This document shows, piece by piece, positions 58,772-64,000 of a DNA stretch of 64,000 nucleotides. Under the pieces are notes generated by a model that worked only from the letters and a program-made list of their open reading frames with translations, made no database searches and was not told the origin of the DNA. The first letter of the stretch is position 1, and each line of letters starts with the position of its first letter. Location: NCBI RefSeq assembly GCF_946886105.1, contig NZ_CAMPHV010000010.1, forward strand, positions 62,001 to 126,000. The letters run 5' to 3'. The position numbers and the translations under genes are program-made. The DNA is from an uncultured Pseudomonas sp. Its GTDB lineage: Bacteria > Pseudomonadota > Gammaproteobacteria > Pseudomonadales > Pseudomonadaceae.

Positions 58772-60829
58772 ATGAACCGACTAGTCGGCCATATCGCCTG
58801 GTTCGCTGTCGCCGTGTTGGGCGCGTTCGCGCTGGGCACCGTGGCGCTGCAACGCGGTGAAGCCATCAATGCCTTGTGGATCGTGGTCGCCGCGGTCGCC
58901 ATCTACCTCGTCGCTTACCGGTATTACAGCCTGTTCATCGCCACCAAGGTGATGCAGCTGGACCCTGCCCGCGCCACACCGGCCGTACTCAACAACGATG
59001 GTCTGGACTACGTGCCGACCAACAAGCACGTGCTGTTCGGCCATCACTTCGCCGCCATCGCCGGTGCCGGCCCGCTCGTGGGCCCGGTGCTCGCCGCGCA
59101 GATGGGCTACCTGCCCGGTACGCTGTGGCTGATCGCCGGGGTGGTGCTGGCCGGAGCGGTGCAGGATTTCATGGTGCTGTTCATCTCCACCCGGCGCGAC
59201 GGCCGTTCGCTGGGCGATATGGTGCGCGAGGAGATGGGGCGCATCCCCGGCACCATCGCGCTGTTCGGTTGTTTCCTGATCATGATCATCATCCTCGCGG
59301 TGCTTTCGCTGATCGTGGTCAAGGCCCTGGCCGAAAGCCCCTGGGGCATGTTCACGGTGATGGCGACCATTCCCATCGCGATGTTCATGGGCATCTACAT
59401 GCGCTTTCTGCGTCCGGGGCGCATTGGTGAGATTTCGCTGATCGGCGTGACGCTGCTGCTGGGCTCGATCTGGTTGGGGGGCGCCATCGCTGCCGATCCT
59501 TATTGGGCTGAGATATTCACCTTCAACGGCACCCAGATCACCTGGATGCTGGTGGGTTACGGCTTCGTCGCCGCGGTGCTGCCGGTGTGGCTGATCCTGG
59601 CGCCGCGCGACTACCTGTCGACCTTCCTCAAGATCGGCACCATCGCCGCGTTGGCGATCGGCATCCTGATCCTGGCGCCGGAGCTGAAGATGCCGGCGTT
59701 GACCCAGTTCACCGACGGCACTGGACCGGTATGGAAGGGCGCGCTGTTCCCTTTCCTGTTCATCACCATCGCCTGTGGCGCGGTATCGGGTTTCCACGCG
59801 CTGATTTCCTCGGGCACCACGCCCAAGCTGCTGGCCAATGAAACCCACGCACGCTACATCGGCTATGGCGGCATGTTGACGGAATCGATGGTCGCGATCA
59901 TGGCCATGGTCGCCGCCTCGATCATCGATCCGGGCGTTTACTTCGCGATGAACAGTCCGGCCGCGATTGTCGGTGCGGATGCGGTCAGCGTGGCCGCTAC
60001 CGTCAGCAGTTGGGGCTTCGTCATCACCCCCGAGGCGCTGGAAGGCGTGGCCCGCGATATCGGCGAGAACACCATTCTGGCCCGGGCCGGCGGCGCGCCG
60101 ACCTTGGCGGTGGGGATCGCGCAGATTCTCCATGCGGTGTTGCCGGGCGAGAGCAGCATGGCGTTCTGGTACCACTTCGCGATTCTGTTCGAAGCGCTGT
60201 TCATCCTCACCGCCGTGGATGCCGGTACCCGCGCCGGGCGCTTCATGCTGCAGGACCTGCTAGGCAGCTTCGTGCCGAGCATGCGCAAGACCGACTCCTG
60301 GAGCGCCAACGTATTGGCCACCGCGGGTTGCGTGGCGCTGTGGGGCTACCTGCTGTATCAGGGGGTGATCGACCCGCTGGGCGGCATCAATACGCTGTGG
60401 CCGCTGTTCGGTATCTCCAACCAGATGCTTGCCGGTATCGCCTTGATGCTCTGCAGCGTGGTTCTGATCAAGATGAAGCGCCAGCGCTACGTCTGGGTCA
60501 CCCTGTTACCGGCGGTGTGGCTGTTGATCTGCACCACGGCGGCCAGCCTGATCAAGTTGTTCGACGCCAACCCGGCGGTGGGCTTCCTCGCCCTGGCGAA
60601 CAAGTACGGCACGTCGATGGACGCCGGGCAGATTCTCGCCCCGGCCAAGGACATCGGCCAGATGCAGCACGTGATCATGAATGCCTACACCAATGCCGGT
60701 CTGACGCTGCTGTTCCTGGCGGTGGTTTTCAGCATCCTGTTCTACGCGCTGAAGGTCGGCCGCGCGGCCTGGATCAAGCAGGAGCGCAGCGACAAGGAGC
60801 TGCCGTTCGAAGCCATTCCCGACCTTTGA
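58772..60829 (+). CDS. cstA: CstA/BtsT-family transporter, probable pyruvate-proton symporter
   Basis: 685 residues with about 16-18 membrane segments. CstA family hallmarks: YYSLFIATKVMQLDPARATP, PTNKHVLFGHHFAAIAGAGP, LVGPVLAAQMGYLPGTLWL, SGFHALISSGTTPKLLANE and DAGTRAGRFMLQDLLG. E. coli CstA and BtsT (YjiY) import peptides and pyruvate. The yjiX- and yjiA-like genes that follow copy the btsT-yjiX-yjiA order, which favours a pyruvate transporter. AGGAG stands before the start. Confidence 0.93.
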   Translation: MNRLVGHIAWFAVAVLGAFALGTVALQRGEAINALWIVVAAVAIYLVAYRYYSLFIATKVMQLDPARATPAVLNNDGLDYVPTNKHVLFGHHFAAIAGAGPLVGPVLAAQMGYLPGTLWLIAGVVLAGAVQDFMVLFISTRRDGRSLGDMVREEMGRIPGTIALFGCFLIMIIILAVLSLIVVKALAESPWGMFTVMATIPIAMFMGIYMRFLRPGRIGEISLIGVTLLLGSIWLGGAIAADPYWAEIFTFNGTQITWMLVGYGFVAAVLPVWLILAPRDYLSTFLKIGTIAALAIGILILAPELKMPALTQFTDGTGPVWKGALFPFLFITIACGAVSGFHALISSGTTPKLLANETHARYIGYGGMLTESMVAIMAMVAASIIDPGVYFAMNSPAAIVGADAVSVAATVSSWGFVITPEALEGVARDIGENTILARAGGAPTLAVGIAQILHAVLPGESSMAFWYHFAILFEALFILTAVDAGTRAGRFMLQDLLGSFVPSMRKTDSWSANVLATAGCVALWGYLLYQGVIDPLGGINTLWPLFGISNQMLAGIALMLCSVVLIKMKRQRYVWVTLLPAVWLLICTTAASLIKLFDANPAVGFLALANKYGTSMDAGQILAPAKDIGQMQHVIMNAYTNAGLTLLFLAVVFSILFYALKVGRAAWIKQERSDKELPFEAIPDL

Positions 60830-60883
60830 TCGTTGGGCCATCCCGGGCCCCGTCAGGGGCTCGGTCTTCAAGGAGAACCGCAG

Positions 60884-61087
60884 GTGTTCAACGATCTCAG
60901 CCGCATGGGCAAATACCTCGGACAGGCCGCCCGGATGTTGGTCGGCATGCCGGACTACGACACCTATGTCGCCCACATGCGCAGCACCCACCCCGAGCAA
61001 ACGCCGATGAGTTACGAGGCGTTCTTTCGCGAGCGCCAGGACGCGCGCTACGGCGGTGGCAAAGGCCGGCCGATCCGCTGCTGTTGA
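60884..61087 (+). CDS. YbdD/YjiX-family small protein
   Basis: 67 residues from a GTG start at 60884, which has AAGGAG 8 bases upstream; an in-frame ATG at 60833 has no ribosome site. [41 protein letters not shown] and the cysteine-ending tail GRPIRCC are the family signature. Always linked to cstA-type genes; probably helps the transporter. It starts 54 bases after the cstA stop. Confidence 0.92.
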   Translation: MFNDLSRMGKYLGQAARMLVGMPDYDTYVAHMRSTHPEQTPMSYEAFFRERQDARYGGGKGRPIRCC

Positions 61088-61153
61088 GGCTCGTTGCCCC
61101 GCCATCACGAACTGCGGAGGGGCGCCCGCGCGTTTTGTCAGAGGAGGGCTGTT

Positions 61154-62125
<972 letters not shown>

Positions 62126-62200
62126 ATCCGCTCGTAGGATGGGGCGGGCGCATCGCTAAATAAAAGGCTATGCGCCCATTACATGTTGTGCGCAGCTCTT

Positions 62201-62374
62201 GTAGGGTGGGTCGGGCCGCGCAGGTTAGCGACGCCGAACACTGCTCGATAATCCAAATGCGATAGCGGCGCGTAACCCACCAGGCGATAGAACGCGTTGC
62301 GTCGATGGTGGGTTACGCCGCCGCCCGAGTGGCGTGATGCTTGGCAGCGCTGGCATGCGGCTAACCCACCCTAC
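62201..62374. repeat. Large nested GTAGGGTGGG palindrome
   Basis: Outer arms gtagggtggg (62201) and cccaccctac (62365-62374). Inner arms cgtaacccacc and ggtgggttacg around 62271-62317. The arms are two copies of the GTAGGGTGG element in opposite directions, so it looks like a composite of two insertions. Confidence 0.8.
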
Positions 62375-62442
62375 GAATTACCGCGGCCTGCTAGACATCG
62401 GGGCAGGCCCGCACGATTCAAAACATAACGGGTACATAGCCA

Positions 62443-62468
62443 ATAAAAAGCCCGCCAGAAGGCGGGCT
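62443..62468 (-). terminator. Rho-independent terminator of glyA
   Basis: On the minus strand AGCCCGCC-TTC-TGGCGGGCT is followed by TTTTTATT. Stem of 8 bp, three- to four-base loop, good T tract, 20 bases after the glyA stop. Confidence 0.9.
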
Positions 62469-62488
62469 CGAGTACTGCTGGCGGCGCG

Positions 62489-63742
62489 TTAGTTGCCGTA
62501 CACCGGGAACTTCGCGCAGACCGCTTTGACCTGCTCGCGGATGCGGGCTTCGACCGATTCGTCGCCCAGGTTGGCGAGGATTTCGCAGATCCAGCCAGCC
62601 AGTGCGCGACACTCTTCTTCCTTGAAGCCGCGGGTGGTCACGGCCGGGGTGCCGATGCGCAGACCGGAGGTAACGAACGGCGAGCGCGGGTCGTTCGGTA
62701 CGCTGTTCTTGTTCACGGTGATAAAGGCGCGACCCAGGGCGGCGTCTGCGTCTTTACCGGTGATCTCCTGCTTGATCAGCGAGAGCAGGAACAGGTGGTT
62801 CTCGGTACCGCCGGAGACCACGTCGTAGCCGTTGTCGATAAACACGCCGGCCATCGCCTGGGCGTTTTTGATCACTTGCTGCTGGTAAGTCTTGAACTCA
62901 GGTTGCAGGGCTTCCTTGAAGCACACCGCCTTGCCGGCGATCACGTGTTCCAGCGGGCCGCCTTGGCCGCCGGGGAAGACCGCGGAGTTGAGCTTCTTCT
63001 CCAGCTCCTCGTTCTTGCGCGCGAGGATCAGGCCGCCGCGCGGACCGCGCAGGGTTTTGTGGGTGGTGGTGGTGACGACGTCGGCGAACGGTACCGGGTT
63101 CGGGTACACGCCAGCAGCAACCAGACCGGCAACGTGGGCCATGTCGACGAACAGGTAAGCACCGACCTTGTCGGCGATGGCGCGGAAGCGCGGGAAGTCC
63201 AGCACCTGGGAGTAGGCGCTGAAGCCGGCGATGATCATCTTCGGCTTGTGTTCGACCGCCAGACGCTCGACTTCGTCGTAGTCGATCAGGCCGGCATCGG
63301 TGATGCCGTACTGCACGGCGTTGTACATCTTGCCGGAGAAGCTGACGCTGGCGCCGTGGGTCAGGTGGCCGCCGTGGGCCAGGCTCATGCCCAGCACGGT
63401 GTCGCCGGTGTTCAGCAGGGCCATGTACACGGCCGAGTTGGCTTGGCTGCCGGAGTGCGGCTGGACGTTGGCGTAGTCGGCGCCGAACAGCTGCTTGGCG
63501 CGGTCGATGGCCAACTGCTCGACGATATCGACGTATTCGCAACCGCCGTAATAACGCTTGCTCGGATAGCCTTCGGCGTATTTGTTGGTCAGCACCGAAC
63601 CCTGGGCTTCCATCACCGCTGGGCTGGTGTAGTTTTCCGAGGCGATCAGCTCGATATGATGTTCCTGACGCTGGGCTTCTTGCTCCATCGCGGCAAACAA
63701 TTCGGCGTCATAACGGGCGATAGTCAAATCACGGCTGAACAT
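62489..63742 (-). CDS. glyA: Serine hydroxymethyltransferase
   Basis: 417 residues from the ATG at 63742, the normal GlyA length. Signatures: [43 protein letters not shown], the PLP-binding lysine in [16 protein letters not shown], and [24 protein letters not shown] near the end. It interconverts serine and glycine with tetrahydrofolate and supplies one-carbon units. In P. aeruginosa the glyA copy in this neighbourhood is glyA3, but synteny alone does not assign the paralogue. Confidence 0.96.
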   Translation of the reverse strand: MFSRDLTIARYDAELFAAMEQEAQRQEHHIELIASENYTSPAVMEAQGSVLTNKYAEGYPSKRYYGGCEYVDIVEQLAIDRAKQLFGADYANVQPHSGSQANSAVYMALLNTGDTVLGMSLAHGGHLTHGASVSFSGKMYNAVQYGITDAGLIDYDEVERLAVEHKPKMIIAGFSAYSQVLDFPRFRAIADKVGAYLFVDMAHVAGLVAAGVYPNPVPFADVVTTTTHKTLRGPRGGLILARKNEELEKKLNSAVFPGGQGGPLEHVIAGKAVCFKEALQPEFKTYQQQVIKNAQAMAGVFIDNGYDVVSGGTENHLFLLSLIKQEITGKDADAALGRAFITVNKNSVPNDPRSPFVTSGLRIGTPAVTTRGFKEEECRALAGWICEILANLGDESVEARIREQVKAVCAKFPVYGN

Positions 63743-63887
63743 GGCATTCCCCTGAGAAAAATCAGCTGGGCGGTAGAAAGAGGGAGCGAATTCTACCCCA
63801 TACGGCATAAACAGGCATATGAAGCCTGATCATCCAGCGGATAAGTGGGATTCAAGGAACAAGCGGCAAGTTTCGTTGGGTTGGCTA

Positions 63888-64000
63888 GTAGGTTGGGTTA
63901 GCGGCGATTATTGCGGTTCGAACAGCGACATCGTCTTCGGCCGCCGCGTAACCCAACAGAACGCATGCCGGAACGACACCGCGTAGAGGTCTTGTTGGGT
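63888..64000. repeat. GTAGGTTGGGTTA-type repeat at the right edge
   Basis: gtaggttgggttagcggcg on the left and cgccgcgtaacccaac at 63942-63957 on the right. The sequence after it ends in ttgttgggt, the start of another arm, so the element continues past the window. It lies upstream of glyA. Confidence 0.7.

Larger units (their letters stand above)
62126..62488. other. 363-base convergent region with repeats and a terminator
   Basis: Between the yjiA and glyA ends. It contains the repeat array 62201-62374 and the glyA terminator 62443-62468, and no gene. Confidence 0.7.

Noticed and set aside
61094..61153. Twenty-codon N-terminal extension of the YjiA-type GTPase
   Set aside because: The family starts a few residues before the Walker A motif; the ATG at 61154 fits and has GGAGG upstream.

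Overview
The window is high-GC DNA from a gamma-proteobacterium, most probably Pseudomonas in the broad sense. This rests on gene content and order. The right part (mscL, two DUF465 genes, radA, a MapZ-type PilZ gene, cstA-yjiX-yjiA, glyA) follows the order I recall for the PA4602-PA4615 region of P. aeruginosa. A cyanide-insensitive oxidase operon with its DUF2474 partner, an ANR-type box, Crc-type leader motifs and several Pseudomonas-style palindromic repeats agree. No rRNA, intact tRNA, insertion sequence, CRISPR array or prophage was found.

Layout. 0-2.6 kb: a clipped gene end, an orphan type III chaperone, a histidine-kinase remnant beside a half repeat, a periplasmic binding protein and a tandem OB-fold-like secreted protein. 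2.6-4.4 kb: a lipoprotein triad (CsgG-like, DUF4810, DUF799). 4.4-12.7 kb: a chemoreceptor behind a FliA-like promoter, a membrane diguanylate cyclase, a SulP transporter/UspA/zinc-finger operon, an SdiA-regulated-type protein and a YdcZ-type membrane protein. 12.7-24.8 kb: housekeeping and accessory genes (MBL hydrolase/LysR pair, GNAT, two DUF4136 lipoproteins, cmoM with a MazG-like gene, an Ada-like repair protein, DUF2218, RIO kinase, YpfJ, PhzF, DUF411, DUF4345, flavin oxidoreductase). A 320-base gap at 17.6-17.9 kb looks like an unannotated structured RNA.

24.8-33.5 kb: the most unusual block. An HxlR regulator, an AurF-like diiron oxygenase, an enoyl-CoA hydratase-like protein, a hotdog thioesterase and an acyl-CoA ligase lie in one direction, followed by a large autotransporter. 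33.6-44.6 kb: trmA, an AzgA-type purine permease, a DJ-1 protein, an MFS exporter, cioA-cioB-DUF2474, a cupin, an NTF2-like protein, rlmG and a ferredoxin reductase. 44.6-50.5 kb: a signalling operon of a DUF3369 response regulator with a degenerate GGDEF and an intact EAL, a periplasmic-binding lipoprotein and a large sensor kinase. 50.7-54 kb: mscL, two DUF465 genes (the second behind a perfect ANR box), radA and mapZ.

54-62 kb: a kinase/regulator pair and a chemoreceptor with related sCache sensor domains, a decayed copy of the chemoreceptor start, then cstA-yjiX-yjiA. I read this as a sensing, chemotaxis and uptake module for pyruvate or a similar small carboxylate, probably under Crc/Hfq catabolite control. 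glyA and its terminator close the window.

All names rest on recognising translated motifs and gene order by eye; no database search was run. Residue positions are approximate unless a motif is given.
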